A DNA stretch of 27,216 nt from DATCVR01 sp036566745 (GCA_036566745.1 DATCVR010000160.1:1-27216), one strand, 5' to 3'. Shown: positions 13,855 to 22,462, numbered from the stretch's first letter. Notes: generated from the letters alone by a model not told the origin. Numbers and translations are program-made.

Positions 13855-16800
13855 ATGACGCGGACCGCGCGAGGTCGCCGTAGCACGGACGGCGGCGCGA
13901 AGCGGGCGCGCGCGAACCAGCGCCCCACCGAGAAGCCCAGCACCACGGAGTCAGCTCCTTCGGTCACGCCGAAGGAGCGGGCCTCGTCGGCCTGGCGTGC
14001 GTTCCTGCACGACCGGAGCGTGCGATCCCGGGTCGCCGCGCTCGTTCTCCTGCCGCTGCTGTGCACGCTCGTGCTCGGTGCCCTCTTCTTCAAGAACGCC
14101 CTCGACGACGCCTCCACCGCGTCGAAGGTCGAGGACCTCGCGACCGTCGGCATCTCCGCGGCGGACGTCCTCCACGCCGTCCAGGACGAGCGGGACATCA
14201 CCGGCCTGGCCGACGGCGGCGCCACGGGCGCCGGAGCCGTCGGCGACGCCCGCAAGGCCACCGACGACGCCATCGCCGCACTCAGCGACAAGGTCGACGA
14301 CCTCCGCGACGCCGACCTCGGCCCGGTCGCCAGCGACGCCGTCGCCGCGTACGACCGCGAGATCGGCCGGCTGCCCGGCTATCGCACCCAGCGCGACACC
14401 AAGACCCCTCCGTTCGACGTCAGCGGTGCGGCCACCTACCACCGGCTCGCCGACGCCGTGCGCGGCCTCGTCGTCGCCGCGGGTTACGTGGTCGACGACC
14501 CCGCCACCGGGCGCCTCATCAACAACCTCGACGACATCAGCCAGGCCGTCGAGTCGGCCTCGATGGAGCGCGGCCTCTTCGGCTTCTACCTCAACCCGGG
14601 CGTCGCGCCCACCGCGGTCCAGCAGAACCAGGCGGCCGTCTTCCAGGGTGAACAGGACCTCCTGCTCGGCCGGTTCCTCGACGGCGTCGGCGACGCCGAC
14701 CAGCGCCGCGTCTACTCCAACCGGGTGATCATCGGCAACCGCGCCATCGCCTCCACCCGCTCCGACCTGAACATCGGCATCGCAGCTCGCGACACCAAGG
14801 CCGACTGGTTCGAGAACGCCACCACCCGCCTCGACGGGCTGCGCGAGATCGAGCAGGAGACCTCCGAGAAGGTCGTCGACGCGGCGTCCGCGGCCACCGA
14901 CGGCGCTCGCTGGCGGGCCATCGTCAGCGCCCTGGCCGTCCTCGCGGTCCTGGCCGTGACCATCCTGCTCGCGCTGTTCGTGGCCCGCTCGATCGTCGGT
15001 CCGCTGCGCCGCCTCCGGGTGGCCGCCCTCGACACCGCCAAGAACGACCTGCCGGCCCTGGTCGACCGCATCCACCGCGACGGCCCGGCCGCCGCGAGCG
15101 ACGCCAAGGACGCCGTCCAGGCCGAGGGCAAGGACGAGATCGGCCAGGTCGCCACCGCGTTCAACGAGGTCCACTCCACCGCGGTCAAGGTCGCCGGCCA
15201 GCAGGCCCTGCTGCGGCAGAACCTCGACACGATCGTCGTCAACCTCTCCCGCCGCACCCAGTCGCTCGTCGACCGCCAGCTGGGCGAGATCGAGGGCCTC
15301 GAGGCGCGCGAGCGCGACCCCGACCAGCTCAGCACGCTCTTCCGCATCGACCACCTCGCCACCCGCGTGCGCCGGCACGCCGAGAGCCTCCTGGTCCTCG
15401 CCGGCGTCGACGAGATGCGCAAGCAGGGCACCGCCTCCCCAGTCCTCGACGTCGTCCGCACCGCCGTCGGCGAGGTCGAGCAGTACCCGCGGGTGCGCTT
15501 CGGCGTCATGCCCACCGACCTGGTCGCCTCCGCCGCCGTCGACGACATCGCCCACCTCCTGGCCGAACTCATCGACAACGCCACCGAGTTCTCGGCGCCG
15601 TCCACGCCGGTCCAGGTCACCAGCCAGCCGCTGCTCGGCGGTGGTCTCCGGATCCAGGTCACCGACTCCGGTCTCGGCGTCCCGGCCGACCAGCTGGCCG
15701 CGCTGAACGAGCGGCTCGGCAACCCCGGCGACATCGACGTCGCGGCCTCGCGGACCCTGGGCCTGTACGTCGTGGCCCGCCTCGCGGCCAAGCACGGCAT
15801 CCGGATCCGGCTCGAAGCCGGCATCAGCGGTGGCACGGTCGCCCAGGTCGACCTCCCGGCCCACCTCATCCTGTCGCCGCTCGACACCACCGAGGGCGTC
15901 ATCCCCGCCGTCACCCCCGAGACCGAGGCACCGTCCAAGCCGTTCGCACCGGACGAGCCGCTCTCGCCGTACCTCCCCTCCGGTCCGGGCACCGACGGGT
16001 CCGGCAGCGGACCCGCCACGTCGCCCGGGCTTCCTCGCAGGGTGGCCGCGACCACGCCCGACGCACCGTCGCCGGAGGTGGCTCCTCCCTCGGAGCTCTC
16101 GCCGTGGTCGGTCCGTGCCGACGAGGCGGTCCCCCCGGCCCGCACCGAGCCGCTGCGGCCCTCCGGTCCCGAGCGACCGGCCCCGAGCGAGCCGGTCCGG
16201 CCCGCCGCCGCCACGCCGTCCCTGCCGCCCGCCCCGGGCGACAACGGCGGCCGCCCGACGGTGCCGTGGGAGCGCCCCGAGCACAATGCCCCGGCACCCA
16301 CCCCGCCGGCACCGTCCGTGCCCACCCGCCCGGCCCCGGAGCCGGCCGAGGCCAGGTCGTTCTCCGCCCGCCACGCCGAGCCCCGCCAGCCCGAGCCCCG
16401 CCAGCCCGAGCCCCGCCAGCCCGAGACGCGGCACGAGTCCCGCTCCGAGACCCGTCCCGCCCCCTCGCTGCGCGCGCCCGAGCCCGAACTGCCCGAGAGC
16501 GACTCGCCGATCTACGAGTCCGTCCGGTCGGCGTGGTTCAGCAAGGGCGGCGACGACACCAGCGACTGGTCGAGCCCGGCCGACGAAGGCTGGCGACGCG
16601 CGGCGGAAGCGCTGCGCACCGCCGAGGAAGCCGCTTCCGCGCGCCGCGTCGAGCGGGAGGCCCAGGCCACGGTCGACACCAAGCCGGTGCCGCGGGCCGA
16701 GCCCAGCTGGGCACGCAGCGCCGCTCCCAGCGCGCCTCAGGCCCAGCCCCAGGCTCAGCCCCAGCACGCGTCGGCGCCGGCCGTCGAGGAACCCGCCGCG

Positions 16801-17034
16801 CTCAGCACGTCCGGGCTTCCGATGCGCCGCCGTGGTGCGTCGCTCCTGCCCGGATCGATCGGCGAGGCCGGCGGCAACGACGCCCGGCGGCCCGCGGCGG
16901 AGGCTCCTCCCAAGGACGCCGGCAACGTTGCCTCCACACTCTCCAGCCTCCAGCGCGGCGTGAGCCGAGGACGCGAGGAAACCGGTGGCTGGGTACCCAA
17001 GCGACCCAGTGACCCCGAAAGGAGCAACCCGTGA
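13855..17034 (+). CDS. cvnA: Conservon sensor ATPase (nitrate/nitrite-sensing domain, HAMP, HATPase)
   Basis: Protein of 1059 residues, membrane sensor of a CvnABCD conservon. Layout: basic N-terminus; membrane helix 1 (about 60-80); extracytoplasmic NIT-type helical domain (about 85-350); membrane helix 2 (about 355-378); HAMP-like stretch beginning SIVGPLRRLR; a helical block with FRIDHLATRVRRHAESLLVL (His500, His508); the ATPase with ELIDNATEFS (N box, Asn575) and TDSGLG (603-608). From about residue 673 the last 387 residues are Pro/Ala/Glu-rich and look disordered, with exact PRQPE repeats and AQPQ repeats. In Streptomyces, Cvn proteins form a GPCR-like membrane complex; signal and output here are unknown. 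The frame is open to 13762, but ATG 13855 carries the Shine-Dalgarno. It overlaps cvnB by 4 bases. Confidence 0.9.
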   Translation: MTRTARGRRSTDGGAKRARANQRPTEKPSTTESAPSVTPKERASSAWRAFLHDRSVRSRVAALVLLPLLCTLVLGALFFKNALDDASTASKVEDLATVGISAADVLHAVQDERDITGLADGGATGAGAVGDARKATDDAIAALSDKVDDLRDADLGPVASDAVAAYDREIGRLPGYRTQRDTKTPPFDVSGAATYHRLADAVRGLVVAAGYVVDDPATGRLINNLDDISQAVESASMERGLFGFYLNPGVAPTAVQQNQAAVFQGEQDLLLGRFLDGVGDADQRRVYSNRVIIGNRAIASTRSDLNIGIAARDTKADWFENATTRLDGLREIEQETSEKVVDAASAATDGARWRAIVSALAVLAVLAVTILLALFVARSIVGPLRRLRVAALDTAKNDLPALVDRIHRDGPAAASDAKDAVQAEGKDEIGQVATAFNEVHSTAVKVAGQQALLRQNLDTIVVNLSRRTQSLVDRQLGEIEGLEARERDPDQLSTLFRIDHLATRVRRHAESLLVLAGVDEMRKQGTASPVLDVVRTAVGEVEQYPRVRFGVMPTDLVASAAVDDIAHLLAELIDNATEFSAPSTPVQVTSQPLLGGGLRIQVTDSGLGVPADQLAALNERLGNPGDIDVAASRTLGLYVVARLAAKHGIRIRLEAGISGGTVAQVDLPAHLILSPLDTTEGVIPAVTPETEAPSKPFAPDEPLSPYLPSGPGTDGSGSGPATSPGLPRRVAATTPDAPSPEVAPPSELSPWSVRADEAVPPARTEPLRPSGPERPAPSEPVRPAAATPSLPPAPGDNGGRPTVPWERPEHNAPAPTPPAPSVPTRPAPEPAEARSFSARHAEPRQPEPRQPEPRQPETRHESRSETRPAPSLRAPEPELPESDSPIYESVRSAWFSKGGDDTSDWSSPADEGWRRAAEALRTAEEAASARRVEREAQATVDTKPVPRAEPSWARSAAPSAPQAQPQAQPQHASAPAVEEPAALSTSGLPMRRRGASLLPGSIGEAGGNDARRPAAEAPPKDAGNVASTLSSLQRGVSRGREETGGWVPKRPSDPERSNP
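16381..16425 (+). repeat. cvnA: Three perfect 15-base tandem repeats in the cvnA tail
   Basis: CCCCGCCAGCCCGAG occurs three times in perfect tandem (16381, 16396, 16411) and encodes PRQPE three times. Perfect identity including third codon positions suggests recent expansion or slippage. Confidence 0.9.
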
Positions 17035-17423
17035 CCACTCCGAACGACGAGCTCGGTTGGCTGCTCGACCGGTTCGTGGAGCGGACCACCGGCGCGGCCC
17101 ATGCCGTCGTCGTGTCCGCCGACGGTCTCCACCTGGCCGGTTCCCAGGGCCTGCCGCGCGAGCGTGGTGAACAGCTGGCGGCCGTCGTGTCCGGGCTCGC
17201 GAGCCTCACCGTCGGTGCGTCGCTGATCCTGGATGCCGGCAACGTCCAGCAGACCCTGGTCGAGATGGCCAACGGGTTCCTGCTCGTCATGGCCGTCGGC
17301 GACGGCGCCCACCTCGCCGTTCTCGCTGCCGCCGGGTCCGATCTCGGCCAGGTCGGCTACGAGATGGCTTTGCTCGTCGAGCGCGTCGGGGTCGCGCTCA
17401 GTCCGGCCGCTCGGGTGGGATGA
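17031..17423 (+). CDS. cvnB: Roadblock/LC7 domain protein (conservon component B)
   Basis: Protein of 130 residues that is one roadblock/LC7 domain: ELGWLLDRFVERTTGAAHAV, then VVVSADGLHLAGSQGLPRER, AAVVSGLASLTVGASLIL and the final amphipathic helix LGQVGYEMALLVERVG. Roadblock proteins commonly partner small Ras-like GTPases, and in the Streptomyces conservon CvnB belongs to a complex with CvnA, CvnC and CvnD. GTG 17031 overlaps the cvnA stop (GTGA), with AAAGGAG about 7 bases ahead. It may act as GTPase-regulating partner of CvnD (inference from family). Confidence 0.92.
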   Translation: MTTPNDELGWLLDRFVERTTGAAHAVVVSADGLHLAGSQGLPRERGEQLAAVVSGLASLTVGASLILDAGNVQQTLVEMANGFLLVMAVGDGAHLAVLAAAGSDLGQVGYEMALLVERVGVALSPAARVG

Positions 17424-17433
17424 GGGACGCCCT

Positions 17434-17793
17434 ATGGCAGCCGATGGAGGACGGATCCGGCCCTACCTCGCCACCCGCGGGCGTACCCGGCCGGTTCAGG
17501 AGATCGCGATCGAGGCACTGGTCTCGACCACGCAGGTCGGCCGCGAGCGCCGCATCGATCCCGAGCCGGAGCGCGAGCGGATCATCCGGCTCTGTCATTC
17601 GCCACGATCGGTCGCCGAGGTCGCGGCCATCGTCTCGACGCCACTCGGGGTCGCCCGGGTGCTCGTCGCCGATCTCGAGGCCGAGGGCCTCGTTCGAGTC
17701 GCGGACCCACACGCGGCATTCACCGGGTCGGTCGAACCGGCCCGCAATCTGAGCGTGCTGGAAAGGGTGAGGGATGGCCTTCGTCGACTCTGA
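17434..17793 (+). CDS. cvnC: DUF742 domain protein (conservon component C)
   Basis: Protein of 119 residues, DUF742. It begins MAADGGRIRPYLATRGRTRP, the usual IRPYxxTxGRTxP entry of the family, and continues with a winged-helix-like part: ERIIRLCHSPRSVAEVAAIV, TPLGVARVLVADLEAEGLV, then the C-terminal LERVRDGLRRL. ATG 17434 has GAGGGA at 17422-17427 with 6 bases of spacing, 10 bases after the cvnB stop. It overlaps cvnD by 20 bases. The role is not settled in general; the helix-turn-helix character suggests DNA binding or a scaffold. Confidence 0.92.
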   Translation: MAADGGRIRPYLATRGRTRPVQEIAIEALVSTTQVGRERRIDPEPERERIIRLCHSPRSVAEVAAIVSTPLGVARVLVADLEAEGLVRVADPHAAFTGSVEPARNLSVLERVRDGLRRL

Positions 17794-18370
17794 GGTGTCC
17801 GGCGGCACAAGCGCCGACCAGGACGCGCTCTCGGTCAAGATCGTCGTAGCCGGTGGATTCGGCGTGGGGAAGACGACCTTCGTCGGAGCGGTCAGCGAGA
17901 TCGAACCGCTGCGCACCGAGGCCTTGATGACCGAGGCGTCCACCAAGGTGGACGACCTCACCATGCTCCCGGACAAGAAGACCACCACGGTGGCGATGGA
18001 CTTCGGCCGCATCACGCTGGCCGACGACCTCGTGCTGTACCTGTTCGGCACGCCGGGCCAGAACCGCTTCTGGTTCATGTGGGACGACATCACCCGTGGC
18101 GCGATCGGCGCGGTCATCCTGGTCGACACCCGCCGCCTGGCCGACTGCTTCGGCGCGATCGACTATGTCGAGCAGCGGGGCATCCCGTTCCTGGTCGCGA
18201 TCAACGCCTTCGACGGGCTCCAGCAGCACGACGTCGACGACGTCCGCGACGCTCTCCAGGTCGGTCCCGAGGTGCCGTTCGTGGTCACCGACGCGCGCGA
18301 ACGCGACTCCGTCAAGGCCGTGCTGGTCACCCTCGTCGAACACGCGATGTCGCTGGTCCAGCAGCCCTGA
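17774..18370 (+). CDS. cvnD: Small Ras-like GTPase (conservon component D)
   Basis: Protein of 198 residues, the G protein of the conservon. P-loop GGFGVGKTT (Lys33), switch area TTTVAMDFGR, the G3 counterpart LFGTPGQNRFWFMW with Gly95-Gln96, VILVDTR, and NAFD (144-147) in place of the usual NKxD. That replacement of Lys is typical of this CvnD/MglA-related group, not a defect. AAAGG at 17762-17766 precedes ATG 17774. It is the last gene of the cvnABCD unit; no cytochrome P450 follows, unlike some Streptomyces conservons. It should cycle between GTP and GDP forms and associate with CvnA-C at the membrane (family knowledge). Confidence 0.93.
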   Translation: MAFVDSEVSGGTSADQDALSVKIVVAGGFGVGKTTFVGAVSEIEPLRTEALMTEASTKVDDLTMLPDKKTTTVAMDFGRITLADDLVLYLFGTPGQNRFWFMWDDITRGAIGAVILVDTRRLADCFGAIDYVEQRGIPFLVAINAFDGLQQHDVDDVRDALQVGPEVPFVVTDARERDSVKAVLVTLVEHAMSLVQQP

Positions 18371-18439
18371 GGGCGGCGGTGGGACGACGTAGCGTCACTC
18401 CGGGCGGAACCGACGGAGCCATCTAGGCGTCAGACCACT

Positions 18440-19273
18440 GTGCGCCGGTATGTCGCATTGCTCATGTTGCCGCCGTGTGTGTTGAGTGCGTGCGGCGATG
18501 ACCAGGCAGCCCCGAGCCAGGGCAGCAGTCCGACCGAGCCGCCCGCGCGCTACACGTCCACAGTCACCGTGCTCGAGAACCCACATCACGGCCCCGAACT
18601 CTGTGTATCCGTGGTCCTCGAGAGCTACCCCCCACAATGCGGCGGAGTACCGGTCGAGGGGTGGGATTGGTCGAGCGTGGAGTTCGAGCATGCGATCGGC
18701 GTCTCGTGGGGCGAATACACCGTGACGGGAACGTTCGACGGCGAACGCCTGACTCTGACCGAGCCTGCTCGGCCACCGAAGACGGAAGCTCCGCCCGAGA
18801 ACGAGAGGCTCGGTACGCCTTGCCCGGCGCCGCCCGGCGGCTGGACCGTCGTCGACCGCGCCAGCTCGATGAACGGCTATGCCGGGCTCGACGCCGTCGC
18901 GGGATACACCACCGCGCAGCCGGACCATGCGGCCACGTGGCTCGATGGTGCCGTCCTCAATGTCGCCTTCACCGGCGATGTCGATCGGCACGAACAAACG
19001 CTGCGCTCCATCTGGGGCGGCGCACTCTGTGTCTCGACCGCCGAACGATCCAGCTCCGAACTCGACGCGATCGGCGCGGAGCTCGGTTACGGCACCGATC
19101 CGAACGTCCTCGGCTGGTCCGCCGACGGCCGCCGCGGCATCGTGATCGTGGGAGTCGTCGTCGATGACGGCTTCCAGGCGGAGATGGACCTGCGATGGGG
19201 TCCGGACGTCATCGACGTTTGGCCGGCCCTGCGGCCGGTTGATGAGCTCGCTCGGCCGTCCCCCGACCCGTAG
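18440..19273 (+). CDS. Predicted lipoprotein of unknown function
   Basis: Protein of 277 residues. The N-terminus RRYVALLMLPPCVLSAC is a lipoprotein signal peptide with lipobox LSAC (Cys18), so the mature protein should be anchored on the outer face of the membrane. A short Pro/Ser/Thr linker is followed by two parts: ENPHHGPELCVSVVLESYPP with CGGVPVEGWDW and WGEYTVTGTFDGERLTL (a module I have a sense of from other actinobacterial hypothetical proteins), then a second part from CPAPPGGWTVV to the end. Four cysteines in the mature chain (LCVS, QCGG, PCPA, LCVS) may form two disulfides. GTG 18440 has no evident Shine-Dalgarno. Its TAG stop doubles as the start of the next promoter's -10. No function is proposed. 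Confidence 0.78.
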   Translation: MRRYVALLMLPPCVLSACGDDQAAPSQGSSPTEPPARYTSTVTVLENPHHGPELCVSVVLESYPPQCGGVPVEGWDWSSVEFEHAIGVSWGEYTVTGTFDGERLTLTEPARPPKTEAPPENERLGTPCPAPPGGWTVVDRASSMNGYAGLDAVAGYTTAQPDHAATWLDGAVLNVAFTGDVDRHEQTLRSIWGGALCVSTAERSSSELDAIGAELGYGTDPNVLGWSADGRRGIVIVGVVVDDGFQAEMDLRWGPDVIDVWPALRPVDELARPSPDP

Positions 19274-19276
19274 CCT
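19271..19276 (+). promoter_or_regulatory. -10 element for leaderless MFS gene
   Basis: TAGCCT lies exactly 6 bases before ATG 19283, the same layout as at 2027. Its first three bases are the stop codon of the lipoprotein gene. No Shine-Dalgarno is present; the -35 is not recognisable. Confidence 0.55.
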
Positions 19277-19282
19277 TCGCCC

Positions 19283-20587
19283 ATGGGGCGGGCAGAGGGC
19301 TTCGTCGCCGATCTGCGGACGGTGTTGCGCAGCAGCGGCTTCCGGCGGCTGTTCGCCATTCGGCTCTCCGGTCAGCTCGGCGACGGCGTGTTCCAGATCG
19401 CCATGGCGTCGTACGTGTTCTTCTCGCCGGAGCGGACCACCACGGCTCCGGCCGCCGCCCAGGCATTCGCCGTGCTGCTGCTGCCGTATTCGCTGGTCGG
19501 GCCATTCGCGGGGGTGCTGCTCGATCGCTGGCGGCGCCGTCAGGTCCTGCTCGTGGCCAACGTCGTTCGGGCGGCTCTGGTGGTGGTCGTGGCGGCGGTG
19601 ATCGCCGCGAGCGCCGACGGAGTGGCGCTGTTCGCCGCGGCGCTGGCGGTGCTCTCGGTCAACCGCTTCATCCTCGCGGGCCTGAGCGCCTCGCTCCCCC
19701 ATGTGGTCCCCCGGCACGAACTGGTCATGGCCAACTCCGTCTTCCCCACCTGCGGAGCCGTCGCGGCCATGGCCGGCGCCGGCATCGGCTTCGTGGTCCG
19801 GCAGCTCACCTCGTCCGACGTCGCGCTGATCACGAGTGCGGCGGTCTTGTACCTGGCCGCGGGAATGACGGCGCTCTCCATCGGTCGTGACCTGCTCGGA
19901 CCCGACGACGATCCGTCCCGGCCGTCGGCCCGCGCCGCCGTGCGCCACGTCCTCAGCGGTATGGCCGATGGCGCCCGGCACGTCACCGAACGGCCGGCGG
20001 CGGCGTGGGGGCTGGCCGCCATCGGCGTCCACCGCTTCTTCTACGGGATCACCACGGTCGCGATGATCCTGCTCTGCCGGAACTACTTCCACGACCCGCG
20101 CGAGACCGACGCAGGGCTGGCCACGCTCGCCCTCGTGCTCGCGTCGTCCGGCGCGGGACTCCTGACCGCCGCCTGGCTGACCCCGCTCGCCACGGCGCGG
20201 ATGCGCAAGGAGACGTGGGCGGCGGGACTGCTCGGGATGGCGGCCGTCGTGGGCGTGGTCCCAGGGGCGCTCTTCACGGTGCCGGCCATCGTCGTCACGG
20301 CGTTCCTCCTCGGGGTGGCGTCGCAGGGCCTCAAGATCGTCGTCGACACCCTGGTCCAGGAGAACATCGAGGACGCGTACCGCGGACGGGTGTTCTCCTT
20401 CTACGACGTGCTGTTCAACGTCGTGTTCGTCGGGGCCGCCGCCTGCGCCGCGGCCACCCTCCCGCCGTCGGGCAAGTCGTATGTCGTGCTGGTGGCGGTG
20501 TCGCTGGGGTACGCCGCGACCGCCCTCGCCTACCGGCGGGTCACCGCCGGCGGATCATCACAGCGGCGACGATCCGCCACCCGATGA
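19283..20587 (+). CDS. Major facilitator superfamily transporter
   Basis: Protein of 434 residues with about twelve hydrophobic segments. It starts with a short cytoplasmic stretch and FRRLFAIRLSGQLGDGVFQI; VGPFAGVLLDRWRRRQVLLV is the MFS loop 2-3 motif with the Asp-Arg pair; the matching second-half features include NIEDAYRGRVFSFYDVLFN. The pattern fits drug or small-molecule exporters of the MFS_3 type, but the substrate cannot be read from sequence. The start ATG 19283 is leaderless. Its 3' end overlaps the DUF3054 gene on the other strand by 47 bases, both frames coding there. It could share regulation with the upstream lipoprotein only by read-through. Confidence 0.88.
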   Translation: MGRAEGFVADLRTVLRSSGFRRLFAIRLSGQLGDGVFQIAMASYVFFSPERTTTAPAAAQAFAVLLLPYSLVGPFAGVLLDRWRRRQVLLVANVVRAALVVVVAAVIAASADGVALFAAALAVLSVNRFILAGLSASLPHVVPRHELVMANSVFPTCGAVAAMAGAGIGFVVRQLTSSDVALITSAAVLYLAAGMTALSIGRDLLGPDDDPSRPSARAAVRHVLSGMADGARHVTERPAAAWGLAAIGVHRFFYGITTVAMILLCRNYFHDPRETDAGLATLALVLASSGAGLLTAAWLTPLATARMRKETWAAGLLGMAAVVGVVPGALFTVPAIVVTAFLLGVASQGLKIVVDTLVQENIEDAYRGRVFSFYDVLFNVVFVGAAACAAATLPPSGKSYVVLVAVSLGYAATALAYRRVTAGGSSQRRRSATR

Positions 20588-20933
20588 GGAAGACCGCCAC
20601 CACGACGGTCGCCACGACGACGAACGGCGTGGCAGTGCCCTGACCGGCCACGTGCCGCAGGACCATCCCGCCGCCGACCGTGGCCACCCAGACGGGCAAC
20701 CCGGCCGCCACGACGGCGAACGGCGCCTGCCACGCACGCGCGACGCCCCATCCCGCCGCGAGCCCCACCAGGAACGGCCACGCGGTGGACGCGATCCCCG
20801 CGAGGTCCGCCGGATGAGCGTGGGAGCGGCGTCCGACCAGCACGAACACGAGAACGAGCGCGATGTCGAGAGCGGCGGCGAGCGCGACGCGCCGGGTCGA
20901 TGGGCGACGGGTCGGGCGATCGGTCAGCGTCAC
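20541..20933 (-). CDS. DUF3054 family membrane protein
   Basis: Small protein of 130 residues with four hydrophobic segments: LAAALDIALVLVFVLVGRRS, STAWPFLVGLAAGWGVARAW, VVAAGLPVWVATVGGGMVLR and TPFVVVATVVVAVFLIGWRI. The R-x-SH-AHP-x-DLAG-x-x-xTAWPF pattern (here GRRSHAHPADLAGIASTAWP) is characteristic of DUF3054, common next to other genes in actinobacteria; function unknown. GTG 20933 overlaps the cca stop by 4 bases (GTGA), so it is translated from the cca transcript. The last 47 bases overlap the convergent MFS gene. Confidence 0.88.
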   Translation of the reverse strand: MTLTDRPTRRPSTRRVALAAALDIALVLVFVLVGRRSHAHPADLAGIASTAWPFLVGLAAGWGVARAWQAPFAVVAAGLPVWVATVGGGMVLRHVAGQGTATPFVVVATVVVAVFLIGWRIVAAVMIRRR

Positions 20934-22396
20934 CCGGCCGCCTCCGGCTGCTCGGCCCACCAGGACCGCAGCTCGGCCTCGGCGGCGGTGTCGCTCAGCG
21001 GACCCTGGTCGAGGCGGACCTCGAGGAGGTGCTTGTACGCGCGCCCGACCGCCGGCCCAGGGCCGATCCCGAGGAGTTCCATGATCTGGTTGCCGTCGAG
21101 GTCGGGCCGGATCGCGGCCAGCTCCTCCTCCTCGGCCAGCCGGTCGATCCGGGACTCGAGGCTGTCGTAGGCCTCCCGCAGTGCGAGCGCCTTGCGACGG
21201 TTGCGCGTGGTGCAGTCGGCGCGGGTCAGGACGTGGAGGCGCTGGAGCTGACCGCCGGCGTCGCGAACGTAGCGCCGCACCGCGGAGTCGGTCCACTCAC
21301 CGCCGCCGTAGCCGTGGAAGCGCAGGTGGAGCTCGATCAGCTGGGCCACGTTGTCGATCACGCCGCCGGGAAAGCGCAGCGCGACGAGCCGTTTACGGGC
21401 CAGCTTGGCTCCGACGACGTCGTGGTGGTGGAAGCTCACCCCGCCGCCGTCCTCGAACCGGCGGGTCTTCGGCTTGCCGATGTCGTGGAGTAGCGCCGCC
21501 ACCCGGACCACGAGGTCAGGTCCGCCGCCGGGCAGCCGGTCCTCGAGGTCGATGGCCTGCTCGAGCACGGTCAGGGAGTGCTCGTAGACGTCCTTGTGCC
21601 GGTGGTGTTCGTCGATCTCGAGGCGGAGTGCGGGGAGCTCGGGGATCACCCGCTCGGCGATGCCGGTGTCGACCAGCAGGGTGAGCCCGGTGCGGGGCAT
21701 CGGGGAGAGCATCAGCTTGACGAACTCGTCGCGGATCCGCTCGGCGGAGATGATCTCGATCCGGTCGGCCATGTCACCCATGGCCGTGACGACGGCCGGG
21801 TCGACGGTGAATCCCAGCTGGGCGGCGAACCGGGCGGCTCGCATCATCCGCAGCGGGTCGTCGGAGAACGACTGCTCCGGGGTCCCGGGGGTGCGGATGA
21901 GCTTGCGCCCGAGGTCGGCCAGGCCGCCGTGGGGGTCGACGAACTCGCGGTCGGGCAGCGTCACCGCCATCGCGTTGACGGTGAAGTCGCGGCGCACGAG
22001 ATCGTCGGCGATGGAGTGGCCGTAGGACACCTCGGGCTTGCGGCTGGTGCGGTCGTAGGCCTCGGAGCGGTAGGTGGTGACCTCGATCTGGAAGCCGTCC
22101 TTCTGGGCGCCGATGGTGCCGAACGCCTGCCCGACGTCCCAGATGGAGTCGGCCCACCCGGAGAGCAGCCGCTTCGTCTCCTCGGGGCGCGCCGACGTGG
22201 TGAAGTCGAGGTCCTGGCCGAGCCGGTCGAGCAACGCGTCGCGGACGGAGCCGCCCACGAGGGCGATCTGGTGGCCCGCCGCCACGAACCTCGCGCCCAG
22301 CTCGTCGGCGACCGGCGCGATGCGCAGGAGCTGACGGACGGCCCGGCGCTGGGCCTGGGACAGGTCGCCGGAAAGGGCGTCGATCGGTTCGGTCAC
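20930..22396 (-). CDS. cca: CCA tRNA nucleotidyltransferase with HD domain
   Basis: Protein of 488 residues that adds or repairs the 3' CCA of tRNAs. The class II nucleotidyltransferase head shows LVGGSVRDALLDRL (from about 47) and QDLDFTTSA (Asp62, Asp64 as metal ligands), followed by RRDFTVNAMAV and DPLRMMRAARFAAQLGF. The C-terminal half carries an HD domain with LLHDIGKPKTRRFEDGGG (His304, Asp305) and SFHHHDVVGAKLARKRL, as in actinobacterial PcnA/Cca. The frame is open to 22450, but GTG 22396 (VTEPIDALSGDL) is preferred; TACGCT 8 bases upstream supports a nearly leaderless start. DUF3054 follows with a 4-base overlap. Confidence 0.94.
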   Translation of the reverse strand: MTEPIDALSGDLSQAQRRAVRQLLRIAPVADELGARFVAAGHQIALVGGSVRDALLDRLGQDLDFTTSARPEETKRLLSGWADSIWDVGQAFGTIGAQKDGFQIEVTTYRSEAYDRTSRKPEVSYGHSIADDLVRRDFTVNAMAVTLPDREFVDPHGGLADLGRKLIRTPGTPEQSFSDDPLRMMRAARFAAQLGFTVDPAVVTAMGDMADRIEIISAERIRDEFVKLMLSPMPRTGLTLLVDTGIAERVIPELPALRLEIDEHHRHKDVYEHSLTVLEQAIDLEDRLPGGGPDLVVRVAALLHDIGKPKTRRFEDGGGVSFHHHDVVGAKLARKRLVALRFPGGVIDNVAQLIELHLRFHGYGGGEWTDSAVRRYVRDAGGQLQRLHVLTRADCTTRNRRKALALREAYDSLESRIDRLAEEEELAAIRPDLDGNQIMELLGIGPGPAVGRAYKHLLEVRLDQGPLSDTAAEAELRSWWAEQPEAAG

Positions 22397-22404
22397 GACG
22401 CACC

Positions 22405-22410
22405 AGCGTA
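22405..22410 (-). promoter_or_regulatory. -10 candidate for cca
   Basis: TACGCT on the minus strand, 8 bases before GTG 22396. Spacing predicts a leader of only one or two bases. Weaker than the other leaderless promoters because the hexamer and spacing both differ. Confidence 0.35.
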
Positions 22411-22462
22411 CGGGCACGTCGAGCCGATGGGCCACACGCCGGAACACCACGCAGCGCAGGGG

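Noticed and set aside
13951..16767. 938-codon open frame antisense to cvnA
   Set aside because: High-GC DNA leaves long open antisense frames; this one has Gly/Arg/Asp-rich nonsense composition and lies wholly over a gene with clear domains.
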